DNA of 64,000 bases. It comes from Candidatus Phyllobacterium onerii. GTDB lineage: Bacteria > Pseudomonadota > Alphaproteobacteria > Rhizobiales > Rhizobiaceae. The notes beneath the pieces are model-generated. The model ran no database searches and had not been told where the DNA came from. It was given only the letters and a program-made list of their open reading frames with translations. The stretch is from contig NZ_JAQMHX010000014.1 in the NCBI RefSeq assembly GCF_028331445.1, positions 46,057 to 110,056 on the forward strand. Direction: 5' to 3'. The position numbers and the translations under genes are program-made. Positions 8,807-19,084 of the stretch are shown here, in pieces (the stretch's first letter is position 1; every line of letters starts with the position of its first letter).

Positions 8807-9978
8807 ATGGCTATTGGAGCATCCAAGGAGAAATCCGCAAGCCGCCGCATCCGTATCGGTATGGTTGGTGGCGGGCAGGGCGCGTTTATCGGCGCGGTCC
8901 ACCGCATTGCACTGCGCATGGACGATCAGTATGAGCTCGTCGCAGGCGCGCTTTCTTCCGATCCGGCGCGCGCCAGAGCTTCCGCGAAGGAAATCGGTAT
9001 CGCCGAAGACCGCGCCTACACCTCGTTCGAGGAGATGGCGAAGGCCGAGGCCAAGCGTCCTGACGGCATCGAAGCGGTTTCCATTGTCACGCCGAACCAC
9101 ATGCACGCCCCGGCGGCAAAGGCATTCCTGAAAGCGGGTATCCACGTCATCTGCGACAAACCGCTGACCACCACGGTCAAGGAGGCCAAGGAACTCGTGT
9201 CGCTGGTCAACAAGACCGGCAAGCTTTTCATCGTCACGCATAATTACACCGGCTATCCAATGATGCGGCAGGCGCGCGCCATGGTGGCAAAAGGCGTGCT
9301 CGGTGACATTCGGGTTGTGCAGGCCGAATATCCGCAAGACTGGATGACGGAAAAAACCGAAGCCACAGGCAACAAGCAGGCCGAATGGCGCATTGATCCG
9401 AAGCGCTCGGGTGCAGGCGGTGCCATCGGCGATATCGGCACGCACGCCTATAATCTTGCCTGCTTCGTTTCAGGCCTCAAGCTCAAGCAGCTCTGCGCTG
9501 AGCTCACCAGTTTTGGCGAGGGCAGGGTGCTCGACGACGATGTGCAGATCCTCATGCGCTTCGAGGGCGGTGCCAAGGGCATGATCTGGGCGAGCCAGGT
9601 GGCGCCAGGCAATGAGAACGGCCTCAAGCTGCGCATCTACGGCACCAAGGGCGGGCTGGAATGGACGCAGGCCGATCCGAACTATCTCTGGTACACGCCT
9701 TTCGGCAAACCGAAGCAATTGCTCACGCGCGGAGGTGCTGGCGCATCGCGGGAGGCAGCGCGTTTGACCCGCGTTCCGTCCGGCCATCCGGAAGGCTATC
9801 TCGAGGGCTTCGCGAATATCTACGCCGAGGCTGCGCAGGCGATCATTGCTGCACGAAGTGGAAAAAAGCAGCCTAAGGATGTGATTTTTCCGACTGTGGA
9901 CGATGGGCTTGCGGGGATGGAATTCATCGAGGCTGCGGTGAAGTCGTCCAAGGCGGGCGGCGTTTGGACGAAGGTGTG

Positions 9979-9979
<1 letters not shown>
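8807..9979 (+). CDS. Gfo/Idh/MocA family oxidoreductase
   Basis: 390-residue NAD(P)-dependent sugar or cyclitol dehydrogenase. The Rossmann motif IGMVGGGQGAFIGAVHRIA is near residue 19. The classical family motif CDKPLTTTVKEAKEL near 112 contains the catalytic Lys-Pro, and a conserved GAGGAIGDIGTHAYNLA segment near 204 carries the Asp/His pair. The C-terminal half is the usual beta-sheet substrate domain. It lies 11 bp after the isomerase and its stop overlaps the next ATPase start (TGATG), so transport and oxidation are co-expressed. The substrate is not shown. Confidence 0.92.
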
Positions 9980-11522
<1,543 letters not shown>

Positions 11523-11526
<4 letters not shown>

Positions 11527-12533
11527 CCGACACGAAAACAATCACCGACACACGCGGTTTTGGCCGCAAGCTGGCGGATCTCGACAAGACGGCCGTTGCG
11601 CCATTCCTGGCGCTTGCCGCGTTGTTCGTTCTCGGCGCGCTGGTCAATCCAAATTTCCTGTCGATCGACAACCTGCTCAACGTCCTCACCCGGTCGTCAT
11701 TCATAGCGATCATTGCGATTGGCGCGACATTCGTCATCTCCGCCGGCGGTCTCGATCTGTCGGTTGGTTCCATGGCGGCGCTTGTCGCCGGCATCATGAT
11801 CCTGTTCCTGAATTCGGGAGCAATCGATGGCGACATGGCCATGCTGGCCACGGGCATTGTCGTTGCGATCGGTGTCGGCGCTCTTGCGGGGCTGCTCAAC
11901 GGCGCCGTTATCACCATCGGCAAGATAGAACCCTTCATCGTCACGCTCGGCACCATGGCGATCTTCCGGTCGGTCACGGTCTGGCTGGCGGATGGCGGTT
12001 CGATCGCAATGAAATCCATTGCGATGCGCAATATGTTCCGCCCGGTCTACACCGGCGTGTTTCTCGGCCTGCCGATACCGGTATGGGTCATCATCGCCGC
12101 GGGCCTGCTCGGCGCGTTCATCCTTTACAAGACGTCGTTCGGACGGCATGTGGTCGCTGTCGGTTCAAACGAGGATGTGGCAAAATATTCGGGGATCCAC
12201 GTCAATCGCGTCCGCGCCATGACCTATATCATTCAAGGCATCTGCGTCGCCATCGCCGTCGTCGTCTACGTCCCCCGCCTCGGCGCCGCGACCACGACAA
12301 CAGGCATGCTATGGGAGCTGCAGGCGATCACCGCAGTGGTCATCGGCGGCACTGCACTGCGTGGCGGTGTCGGCCGCATCTGGGGGACGATCTGCGGCGC
12401 CTTCATGCTGGAGATCGTCGGCAACATCATGGTGCTTTCGAATATCGTCAGTGAATATCTGATCGGCGCGGTACAGGGCACGATCATCATTATCGCCATG
12501 CTGGTTCAACGAACGCTGCAAAAGAAAAAATAG
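11523..12533 (+). CDS. CUT2-type sugar ABC transporter permease (RbsC-like)
   Basis: 336-residue membrane subunit. The ATG at 11523 overlaps the ATPase stop by four bases. Family marks are SAGGLDLSVGSMAALVAG near residue 75, GLLNGAVITIGKIEPFIVTL near 125, VVAVGSNEDVAKYSGI near 210 and VIGGTALRGGVGRIWGT near 273. It ends in a lysine-rich tail (QKKK). About nine hydrophobic helices are visible. It is part of the operon carrying the isomerase and Gfo/Idh/MocA genes. Confidence 0.93.
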
Positions 12534-12646
12534 TCGGCAGACTATACACATAAGGGGGCGGGAGGCTGCTCCTTCTAAGGGAACGGGGGGAAAAGGGCCA
12601 CCCACCGAGCCGCAATCAAGGCCCGAGCTAAATTGGGAGAAACCAA

Positions 12647-13594
12647 ATGCGTAAACTTTTGATCGGTCTTGCCGGGGCGGCGCTCGCTTCGACCATGACC
12701 TTCGCCTACGCTCAGGACAAAAAAGAGGTCAACATCGCTGTCTCCATTCCGGCGGCAGATCATGGCTGGACAGGCGGCGTTGTCTACCACGCCGAACGGG
12801 CTGCCAAGCTTCTTGAAGCTGCTCATCCGGGCCTCAAGATCACCATCAAGACTTCGCCGGATGGTGCATCGCAGGCAAATGCACTGGAAGATCTGACGAC
12901 GCAGGGCATCGACGCCCTCGTTACGCTGCCGCACAATTCCGACGAACTGACCGATCCGCTGCGTCAGGTCAAGGAAAAGGGCGTGTTTGTCACCGTGGTT
13001 GACCGCGCTCTGTCGGATCCGACGATTCAGGATCTCTACGTTGCCGGTAACAACCCGGAGCTCGGCCGCGTCGCTGGCGAGTACCTCAAGGATACGCTGA
13101 AGACAGGCGATGTCGTCGTTATCCGTGGTCTGCCGATCGTCATCGACGAAGAGCGCCAGAAGGGTTTTGACGATGCAATCGCCGGCAGCGGCATCAAGGT
13201 TCTCGACAAGCAGTTTGGTAACTGGTCGCGCGACGATGCCTTCAAGATCATGCAGGACTACCTGACCAAATTTCCGAAGATCGACGCTGTGTGGTGCCAG
13301 GATGACGATATGGCTGTCGGCGTACTCGAGGCCATCAGCCAGGCAAAGCGCACTGACATCAAGATGGTCATCGGCGGTGCCGGCATGAAGGACATGATCA
13401 AGCGCGTTGCCGACGGCGATGCAATGACACCGATCAACGTGCTCTATCCGCCTTCAATGATTGCGACGGCAATGGAACTCACGGTCGCAAACTTCTACGA
13501 CCAGGTTCCTGTGCGCGGCAAATACATCCTCGATGCCACACTGGTCACCAAGGATAACGCCAAGGAGTTCTACTTCCCGGATTCGCCCTTCTGA
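12647..13594 (+). CDS. Periplasmic sugar-binding protein of CUT2 ABC transporter
   Basis: 315-residue precursor with a signal peptide of about 23 residues (MRKLLIGLAGAALASTMTFAYA, then QDKKE). The mature part is RbsB-like: VNIAVSIPAADHGWTGGVVY at the first strand, DALVTLPHNSDELTD, VVVIRGLPIVIDEERQKGF and VIGGAGMKDMIKRVADGD. It is the last gene of the operon and is separated from the permease by 113 bp, unlike the tight upstream junctions. It therefore may have its own promoter or processing signal. GGGAGAAACC precedes the ATG. A strong terminator follows. Confidence 0.92.
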   Translation: MRKLLIGLAGAALASTMTFAYAQDKKEVNIAVSIPAADHGWTGGVVYHAERAAKLLEAAHPGLKITIKTSPDGASQANALEDLTTQGIDALVTLPHNSDELTDPLRQVKEKGVFVTVVDRALSDPTIQDLYVAGNNPELGRVAGEYLKDTLKTGDVVVIRGLPIVIDEERQKGFDDAIAGSGIKVLDKQFGNWSRDDAFKIMQDYLTKFPKIDAVWCQDDDMAVGVLEAISQAKRTDIKMVIGGAGMKDMIKRVADGDAMTPINVLYPPSMIATAMELTVANFYDQVPVRGKYILDATLVTKDNAKEFYFPDSPF

Positions 13595-13621
13595 TCTGAG
13601 ACGCATATCCCATTGAAAAAG

Positions 13622-13648
13622 AAAGGGCCCGCAAGGGCCCTTTTTGTT
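13622..13648 (+). terminator. Rho-independent terminator after the LacI-cluster operon
   Basis: Perfect stem AAAGGGCCC/GGGCCCTTT with GCAA loop, followed by TTTTTG TTTGG. It lies 28 bp after the stop of the binding-protein gene. Confidence 0.92.
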
Positions 13649-13895
13649 TGGTCAGGGTTGGCGCCGGGGGGACTCTAACCCCGACGCCACCCTGTTGCGG
13701 CAAGCAGGAATATGGCTGTAACAGCGGTCATGCTATGGCCAATGCTTGCTGCAAATTGGCAGGTCTTTTTAACTTGAGTTATTGACTCTCGTTTAGGTTG
13801 AGTAATAAAGATGAATAAGATAGTCAAGTTTAAATAAGCGGGATGATGCGGGCAGCGTTGTCCCGGACAAAAAGGAACAGAAAAGGCTCACTGCC
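13649..13895 (+). promoter_or_regulatory. Upstream region of haem uptake genes (likely iron-responsive)
   Basis: No gene is seen between the terminator and hmuP. An AT-rich core holds a heptamer AACTTGA at 13771-13777 and its inverted copy TCAAGTT at 13824-13830, and two similar direct elements TTGAGTTATTGA (13774-13785) and TTGAGTAATAAAG (13798-13810). In rhizobia haem uptake genes are controlled by iron regulators such as RirA, Irr or Fur, so this is where such sites are expected. I could not match a specific published box with confidence. Confidence 0.45.
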
Positions 13896-14105
13896 ATGTC
13901 CCCACGTCAAATCATCGATATGCAGGTGCGTCTCCCCAACACTGCGCCGGTTCGCGCCAATCTTTCCGCGTCGATACAAAAGGACATCCGCGTCTACGGT
14001 AGCGACATCCTTTTCGACGGCACCAATGAGGTTGGTATTGAACACGCTGGCTCTCTCTACCGACTCAAAATCACCCGGCAGGGCAAACTGATCCTGAATA
14101 AATAG
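13896..14105 (+). CDS. hmuP: Hemin uptake protein HmuP
   Basis: Small 69-residue protein with the HmuP pattern: an N-terminal tail followed by DIRVYGSDILFDGTNEVGIEHAGSLYRLKITRQGKLIL, cut here as a DNA-independent description of the SSxxLF-like and GxxYxLRxTRxGKLILTK-like ends of the family. In Bradyrhizobium and other rhizobia HmuP is needed for expression or function of haem uptake. It is the first gene of a haem operon, 22 bp before hmuS. The ATG has no strong ribosome site nearby; an internal ATG at 13920 is an alternative. Confidence 0.85.
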   Translation: MSPRQIIDMQVRLPNTAPVRANLSASIQKDIRVYGSDILFDGTNEVGIEHAGSLYRLKITRQGKLILNK

Positions 14106-14127
14106 TTCCCATCAACAGGCTAGAAAC

Positions 14128-15186
14128 ATGACTGACGCAGTAAAACCAACACCCGAGGCAATTCGGCAGGCGCGGGCGGACAACCCGAAAATGCGCGAGC
14201 GCGATCTTGCGCAACAGCTGCAGATCTCGGAAGCCGATCTGGTGGCCGCCAATTGCGGGATCAATGTCGTTCGCATCAACCCGCACATCGAAACCTTTCT
14301 GACTGAAATCGAATCGCTTGGCGAAGTGATGGCGCTCACCCGCAACGAAAGCGCCGTACATGAGAAGATCGGTGTCTATGACAAGCCGATCGTTGGCAAG
14401 CACGCCTCCATGCTGCTCGGCGAGCAGATCGATATGCGGCTTTTTCCCAATGCCTGGGCACATGGCTTTGCCGTCGAAAAGCAGGACGGCGAAGACGTAC
14501 GCCGCAGCCTGCAATTTTTCGATGCAGCCGGCGAGGCCATCCACAAGATCCACCTTCGCCCAGCCTCCAATCTGGAAGCCTACCAAACTCTCGTAGCCAA
14601 ACTTCGTCTCGATGATCAGTCACAGTCCGTGCAACTGACAGCCCTGCCGAAGCCGGAGGAAAAAACCGCAGAGCTTGAAGAGTTGGACGCGACCGGCTTG
14701 CGCGACCGCTGGACCCAGATGAAGGATGTACACGAATTTTTCGGCATCCTGCGTTCACTGAATATGACCCGTCATCAGGCGGTACAGGTGATCGGACAAG
14801 ACTACGCGTGGCAACTCGATACGGCCGCATTGACCGCAATGATGCACGATGCAGCGCAGGAGCAACTGCCGATCATGTGCTTTGTCGGTAATCGCGGCTG
14901 CATCCAGATTCATTCGGGACCAATTCACAACGTGAAGCCGATGGGTCCGTGGATCAACATCCTCGACGAAACCTTTCATATGCATCTGCGTACCGATCAC
15001 ATTGCCGAGCTTTGGGCAGTGCGCAAGCCTACCAAGGACGGGCATGTTACCTCGCTCGAAGCCTATGGCGTCGAGGGCGACATGATCGTCCAGTTCTTCG
15101 GCAAGCGCCATGAGGGCTCCGGCGAACGTGGCGATTGGCGTCAGCTTGTCGAAGCTCTGCCACGCCTCATGCGCGCCGCGGCATAG
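14128..15186 (+). CDS. hmuS: Hemin-degrading factor HmuS
   Basis: 352-residue cytoplasmic haem-utilisation protein of the HemS/ChuS/HmuS family, matching the usual length of about 345-355. These proteins are tandem repeats of one fold. Repeat-like segments are seen twice: ALTRNESAVHEKIGVYDKP near residue 70 and MCFVGNRGCIQIHSGPI near 250, followed by WINILDETFHMHLRTDHI. They bind haem arriving through the periplasmic permease and pass it on or open the ring. It lies between hmuP and the HmuTUV ABC transporter, which fixes the role. Confidence 0.93.
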   Translation: MTDAVKPTPEAIRQARADNPKMRERDLAQQLQISEADLVAANCGINVVRINPHIETFLTEIESLGEVMALTRNESAVHEKIGVYDKPIVGKHASMLLGEQIDMRLFPNAWAHGFAVEKQDGEDVRRSLQFFDAAGEAIHKIHLRPASNLEAYQTLVAKLRLDDQSQSVQLTALPKPEEKTAELEELDATGLRDRWTQMKDVHEFFGILRSLNMTRHQAVQVIGQDYAWQLDTAALTAMMHDAAQEQLPIMCFVGNRGCIQIHSGPIHNVKPMGPWINILDETFHMHLRTDHIAELWAVRKPTKDGHVTSLEAYGVEGDMIVQFFGKRHEGSGERGDWRQLVEALPRLMRAAA

Positions 15187-15189
15187 GAA

Positions 15190-16074
15190 ATGACAATGAA
15201 CAGATTTCCCCTCATGGTAGCAGCGCTTGGCATTCTGGCGCTGCCGGCGAATGCAGTTGCCGAAGAAATCTCCGGCCCCATTCCCGATGCAAGTCGTGTA
15301 GTCTCCATCGGCGGGTCGATCACCGAGATCATCTATGATCTGGGTGAAGAGGGACGGTTGGTCGGTCGCGATACGACCAGCGTTTTCCCCGAAGCTGTGC
15401 ACAAGATACCTGACGTCGGATACATGCGTGCGTTGTCGCCGGAAGGCGTTTTGTCGATTAACCCGACTGCGATCATTGCCGTCGAAGGTTCGGGCCCGCG
15501 TGAAGCTATCGACGTGTTGAAAAAAGCCAGCGTGCCTTTCGTGTTCGTTCCCGAAAACTACACCGCCGAAAGTGTGTCGGAAAAAATCCGGATTGTCGGC
15601 AAGGCACTTGGCGTTGAAGACAAGGCCGAGAAGCTATCTGCCAAAGTCGAGAAGGAATTGGCGGCAGCAGAAGCCGAAACCAAAAATATCAAGACCCGCA
15701 AACGTGTGCTCTTCGTCCTGAGTGCCACAGGCGGCAAGATCATGGCAGCAGGCACCAAGACGGCGGCTGACGGCATTATCGAACTTGCAGGCGGCGACAA
15801 CGTCGTCACTGGATATTCCGGCTACAAAACAATGACAGAGGAAGCGATCCTCACGGCACAGCCGGATGTGATTCTCGTGATGGATGTCCACGGTCCGCGC
15901 GCTATAGCTGATGCCGACCTTCTGGCCAACAAGGCAATTGCAGCGACGCCTGCCGGCCAATCAAAGAACATCGTGCGCATGGGCGGGCAGTATCTGCTCG
16001 GCTTCGGGCCGCGGACGGCAAAAGCGGTGCATGATCTGGCCAAGGCATTCTACGGATCTGAAGCGAGCCAATGA
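15190..16074 (+). CDS. hmuT: Periplasmic haem-binding protein HmuT
   Basis: 294-residue class III substrate-binding protein (TroA/BtuF-like fold). A signal peptide of about 25 residues ends near AVA-EE. Conserved segments are RVVSIGGSITEIIYDLGEEGRLVGRDTTS cut short here as VSIGGSITEIIYDLG near residue 37, a PDVGYMRALSPEGVLS motif with the Tyr typical of haem binders near 75, and VFVPENYTAESVSEKI. A second ATG at 15196 has better spacing to AGGAA and may be the real start. It overlaps the permease start (ATGA). Confidence 0.93.
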   Translation: MTMNRFPLMVAALGILALPANAVAEEISGPIPDASRVVSIGGSITEIIYDLGEEGRLVGRDTTSVFPEAVHKIPDVGYMRALSPEGVLSINPTAIIAVEGSGPREAIDVLKKASVPFVFVPENYTAESVSEKIRIVGKALGVEDKAEKLSAKVEKELAAAEAETKNIKTRKRVLFVLSATGGKIMAAGTKTAADGIIELAGGDNVVTGYSGYKTMTEEAILTAQPDVILVMDVHGPRAIADADLLANKAIAATPAGQSKNIVRMGGQYLLGFGPRTAKAVHDLAKAFYGSEASQ

Positions 16075-17186
16075 GCGAGTCTGTCTTGATGCGACCTGCC
16101 GTTCTTCGGTCTGGGCAAGGTAAAACCCGTCCGGAAGGCGACCGTTCATTCCTGGCCAAGGGCGTCATCGTCTTGCTGGGTTTGGCTCTGCTGGCGACGA
16201 TGCTGTTCAGCCTTACGGCCGGCGCTTCCGACGCATCGGTCATCCCGGTTATCAGCGCTTTGGTGCGAGGCGCAAGCAGTGACAATAATGTCCTCTCCCT
16301 GCGCGACAGCATCATTATCTGGGATATAAGGTTGCCGCGCATTATCCTCGGCGCGATGATCGGAGCGTCGCTTGCTGTCTCCGGTGCGGTGATGCAGGGC
16401 TTGTTTCGCAATCCGCTCGCGGATCCCGGTATTGTCGGCGTGTCTGCGGGTGCGGGACTTGGAGCCGTCAGCGTCATTGTCCTTGGTGGAACGGTGCTGG
16501 CACCCTTCATTGCGACCTTCAGTTTATTCGCCCTGCCGGTTGCTGCCTTTATCGGCGCGCTTGTTTTCACGCTCATTCTCTATGCCGTTGCCACGCGGCG
16601 CGGACAAACCTCCATCGCCACAATGCTTCTGGCCGGTATTGCACTTGGCGCCATGGCCATGGCGTATATAGGCCTCCTGACATTTCTTGCCGATGACAGG
16701 CAGCTCCGCGATCTGACATTCTGGACGCTGGGATCACTCGCTGGTTCCAATTGGGCCAAGATGGCTACGGCTGGTCCCTTCATCGTGTTGGCGCTGCTGG
16801 TTTCTCCCTTTCTTGGGCGCGGCCTCAATGCCCTCGCACTTGGTGAAGCCTCCGCAAGCCACCTTGGCATTCCGGTCCAGCGTTTCAAGCGCGTGGCCAT
16901 CATTGTGGTCGCTGCTGCAACCGGCGCATCGGTTGCCGTCAGCGGTGGCATCGGCTTCGTCGGCGTTGTCGTGCCACATTTGCTCCGTCTGGTCATAGGA
17001 CCGGACCATCGCTATCTGCTTCCGGCGTCGGCACTCCTGGGCGCGAGCCTGCTGCTGCTGGCGGACGCAGTCAGCCGCACCATCGTCGCCCCTTCGGAAT
17101 TGCCTATTGGCATCGTTACGGCAGCCGTCGGTGCGCCTTTCTTCCTATGGATACTGCTGCGTCGCCGCGGCATTGTGGATCTTTGA
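16071..17186 (+). CDS. hmuU: Haem ABC transporter permease HmuU (FecCD family)
   Basis: 371-residue inner-membrane protein of the BtuC/FecCD family with about ten membrane segments. Diagnostic stretches are WDIRLPRIILGAMIGASLAVSGAVMQG, cut here to RLPRIILGAMIGASLAVSGA near residue 88, GLFRNPLADPGIVGVSAGAG near 117 and the coupling helix region GIGFVGVVVPHLLRLVIGPD near 295. The unusually long N-terminus (about 25 residues before the first helix) is cytosolic. It forms the HmuU2V2 importer with the next gene. Confidence 0.94.
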   Translation: MSESVLMRPAVLRSGQGKTRPEGDRSFLAKGVIVLLGLALLATMLFSLTAGASDASVIPVISALVRGASSDNNVLSLRDSIIIWDIRLPRIILGAMIGASLAVSGAVMQGLFRNPLADPGIVGVSAGAGLGAVSVIVLGGTVLAPFIATFSLFALPVAAFIGALVFTLILYAVATRRGQTSIATMLLAGIALGAMAMAYIGLLTFLADDRQLRDLTFWTLGSLAGSNWAKMATAGPFIVLALLVSPFLGRGLNALALGEASASHLGIPVQRFKRVAIIVVAAATGASVAVSGGIGFVGVVVPHLLRLVIGPDHRYLLPASALLGASLLLLADAVSRTIVAPSELPIGIVTAAVGAPFFLWILLRRRGIVDL

Positions 17187-17188
17187 CC

Positions 17189-17980
17189 ATGATCAGCCTT
17201 TCCGACGTCAGCGTCGTGCTTGGACGCAAGGCCATTATCAAAGAGGCGAGTTTCAATGCTCAGGCAGGGGCGTTGACTGTCATCGTCGGCCCGAACGGTT
17301 CAGGCAAGACGACGCTGATGCGAGCGCTTTCCGGCGATCTGCCTTTCACCGGACGCATAACGATCAACGGACACCCGCTCGGCCATCTGAAACCGTGGCA
17401 GATGGCCGCGATGCGGGCAATCCTGCCGCAATCGACCTCGCTGTCCTTTCCATTCACCGTACGCGAAATCGTCAGGCTCGGTCTTACCAGCGGCCGCTCC
17501 GGTGCGACGCATGATGTTGCCGAAAACCTCCCCGATGAAGCGCTGGCACTCGTCGATCTTGCTGGCTTTGGCCGTCGTTTCTACCAGGAGCTTTCCGGCG
17601 GCGAACAGCAGCGCGTACAACTCGCACGCGTTCTGTGCCAGGTCTGGCAGCCGGTTCTGGATGGGCAGCCGCGCTTTCTGTTTCTTGACGAGCCCGTCTC
17701 CAGTCTCGATATCAAGCATCAGCTCATCATCATGCAGATCGCCCACGCCTTTGCCACGCGTGGCGGTGGCGTGATCGCGATCCTGCACGATCTCAACCTG
17801 ACCTCTATGTATGCGGACCGCGTCGTGGTCATGCACGGGGGCCGTATCGATAGCGTGGGTACGCCCGCGGAGGTCCTTACGGACGACCGTATCCTGCGTG
17901 TCTATGAGTGTGCGTTGAAAGTTGGCGCCTTGCCCGACAAACATGTGCCTTTTGTCTTGCCGCAGTCGGCAGTGATGTGA
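17189..17980 (+). CDS. hmuV: Haem ABC transporter ATP-binding protein HmuV
   Basis: 263-residue ATPase of the iron-chelate/haem importer family. Walker A is GPNGSGKTT near residue 34, the Q-loop LPQSTSLSFPFTV is near 80, the signature LSGGEQQRVQLARVL is near 135 and Walker B FLFLDEPVSSLD near 165, followed by the switch His in AILHDLNLT. The ATG at 17189 sits two bases after the hmuU stop; an upstream in-frame start at 17147 would lie inside hmuU. It completes hmuPSTUV. No outer-membrane haem receptor or TonB is in the window. Confidence 0.95.
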   Translation: MISLSDVSVVLGRKAIIKEASFNAQAGALTVIVGPNGSGKTTLMRALSGDLPFTGRITINGHPLGHLKPWQMAAMRAILPQSTSLSFPFTVREIVRLGLTSGRSGATHDVAENLPDEALALVDLAGFGRRFYQELSGGEQQRVQLARVLCQVWQPVLDGQPRFLFLDEPVSSLDIKHQLIIMQIAHAFATRGGGVIAILHDLNLTSMYADRVVVMHGGRIDSVGTPAEVLTDDRILRVYECALKVGALPDKHVPFVLPQSAVM

Positions 17981-17995
17981 ACTCCAGCTGCCCGT

Positions 17996-18457
17996 CTATA
18001 AAAGTCGCGGGTCGAACGTGAACGGCTCCAATGTGAGCACTTTGATCTCCGCCGCCAATCGATGCGAATGATTGATCAGCACGTTGATATCGGGCGAACC
18101 GGCGATAGGAACAATCGCTGACGGCACCATCAGCAGCGGTGATGTCTTGGCCTTGTGCCAATCATCGCCCATACCTTGGGTCAGGCCCTCCTGCCGTCGC
18201 CAGTCTGATGGCAAAGATTGGACTGCGATGTTCTCGACAGGAATATTGTCCGGCACCTCATAGGTCACCATAGCGAGCTCCGGCAAAAGTGTCGGATCTT
18301 CGACATGCACCAGCTTGTCAAGGACGCAAAGGGCGGGCGACGTCGCACAATAGGTCACCGCATGGCCAACGCTGTTCCAGCGGCCATCGAACAACAGTCC
18401 ATAGCCGCCGTCGAAAGTCTCCGCATGCTGTTTGCCGGATAATCGCCAAAGCCGCAT
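17996..18457 (-). CDS. RES domain toxin of a RES-Xre toxin-antitoxin pair
   Basis: 153 residues, the usual size of RES toxins, which deplete NAD in the cell (MbcT/Res family). The N-terminal RES pattern is visible: RLWRLSGKQHAETFDGGYG, then GRWNSVGHAVTYCATSPALC near residue 26 and LDKLVHV. The family's conserved Arg, Glu and Ser are expected in these blocks; the position where LLExLVH is usual reads LDKLVH here, an Asp for Glu. It lies eight bases downstream of the antitoxin gene on the same strand and converges with hmuV. Confidence 0.88.
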   Translation of the reverse strand: MRLWRLSGKQHAETFDGGYGLLFDGRWNSVGHAVTYCATSPALCVLDKLVHVEDPTLLPELAMVTYEVPDNIPVENIAVQSLPSDWRRQEGLTQGMGDDWHKAKTSPLLMVPSAIVPIAGSPDINVLINHSHRLAAEIKVLTLEPFTFDPRLL

Positions 18458-18465
18458 TAGGACCT

Positions 18466-18903
18466 CTAGGCGGCTGCACCCCAGGCGATCTTGCCAAGAA
18501 TGGTTTCGATGACGCGGGCGCCAGCTTCGGTCTGCGCAATCACAAGCGGCGTTTCGCCGCCGAGTTCAGCCAGCGTTCGACGCAACCAGCGGTTGGCCTT
18601 TTCCTTGTCGCCAAACGTTTCTTCAGCCAGTGTCTGGATACGCATCAAACGGACTGTCCTGTCGGACTCGTCAACAGTCAGCGGCTGCTTCTTGTCGGCG
18701 CGGTGCCGCCTCGTTCGCTGAGGAATAACGAATTGCTCGATTTCCTGATTGGTCAGTCCAGCAAGGGTCAAGCCTTTGAGAGCACTCAAAGGCAGGCGAT
18801 TGCGAACAGCCATGGCGAGATCCGCCTGCGAACGAACTTCAGACCCGAGCACCAGCGTCCCACCGAGCTTTCGGGCAACTTCCTCGACAATGACTTTTGA
18901 CAT
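18466..18903 (-). CDS. Xre/MbcA/ParS-type antitoxin (DUF2384 toxin-binding domain)
   Basis: 145 residues. The C-terminal part has the DUF2384 pattern: ADKKQPLTVDESDRTVRLMR, then LAEETFGDKEKANRWLRRTL and GGETPLVIAQTEAGARVIE near residues 75-140. The N-terminal part is the helical Xre-like DNA-binding region. Antitoxins of this type bind the RES toxin and repress their own promoter. A perfect palindrome at 18940-18954 lies just upstream of the start. The antitoxin-first order and the short spacing are typical of the RES-Xre family. Confidence 0.88.
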   Translation of the reverse strand: MSKVIVEEVARKLGGTLVLGSEVRSQADLAMAVRNRLPLSALKGLTLAGLTNQEIEQFVIPQRTRRHRADKKQPLTVDESDRTVRLMRIQTLAEETFGDKEKANRWLRRTLAELGGETPLVIAQTEAGARVIETILGKIAWGAAA

Positions 18904-18939
18904 CTACGTGCTCCCTTGCGGCAACTTGCTTCAATATAG

Positions 18940-18954
18940 ACGGCATATTGCCGT
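18940..18954. promoter_or_regulatory. Palindromic operator candidate of RES-Xre operon
   Basis: ACGGCA-TAT-TGCCGT is a perfect 15-bp inverted repeat centred 44 bp upstream of the antitoxin start. Autorepression through such sites is known for the family; assignment here is by position and symmetry. Confidence 0.65.
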
Positions 18955-19007
18955 TTTACAAATCCGCGCGACCACCGCAACTGCGACATATCATGCCGCC
19001 AACAGAA

Positions 19008-19038
19008 TTGACTTGTTGACATAAAGATATCTTTATGT
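19008..19038 (+). promoter_or_regulatory. metH promoter with perfect 20-bp palindrome
   Basis: The perfect palindrome ACATAAAGATATCTTTATGT spans 19019-19038. It overlaps a plausible promoter: TTGACT at 19008-19013 and TTTATG at 19032-19037, 18 bp apart, with an alternative TTGACA at 19016-19021. This layout suggests repression by a dimeric regulator. In Alphaproteobacteria methionine-cycle genes are controlled by the ArsR-family SahR repressor through sites of this kind; I name it as a candidate only. No SAM or cobalamin riboswitch is visible. Confidence 0.72.
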
Positions 19039-19084
19039 GACCTTAGCCCTCATCCGGATCATGGATCATGAGGCGTACCGAGTT

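Noticed and set aside
13843..14091. 82-codon plus-strand frame overlapping hmuP
   Set aside because: The other frame encodes a clear HmuP protein; this one is basic and Ser/Arg-rich like a shadow.
18955..19084. SAM or cobalamin riboswitch upstream of metH
   Set aside because: The leader is short and shows only the palindrome; no B12 box or SAM-II/SAM-V type pseudoknot can be drawn.
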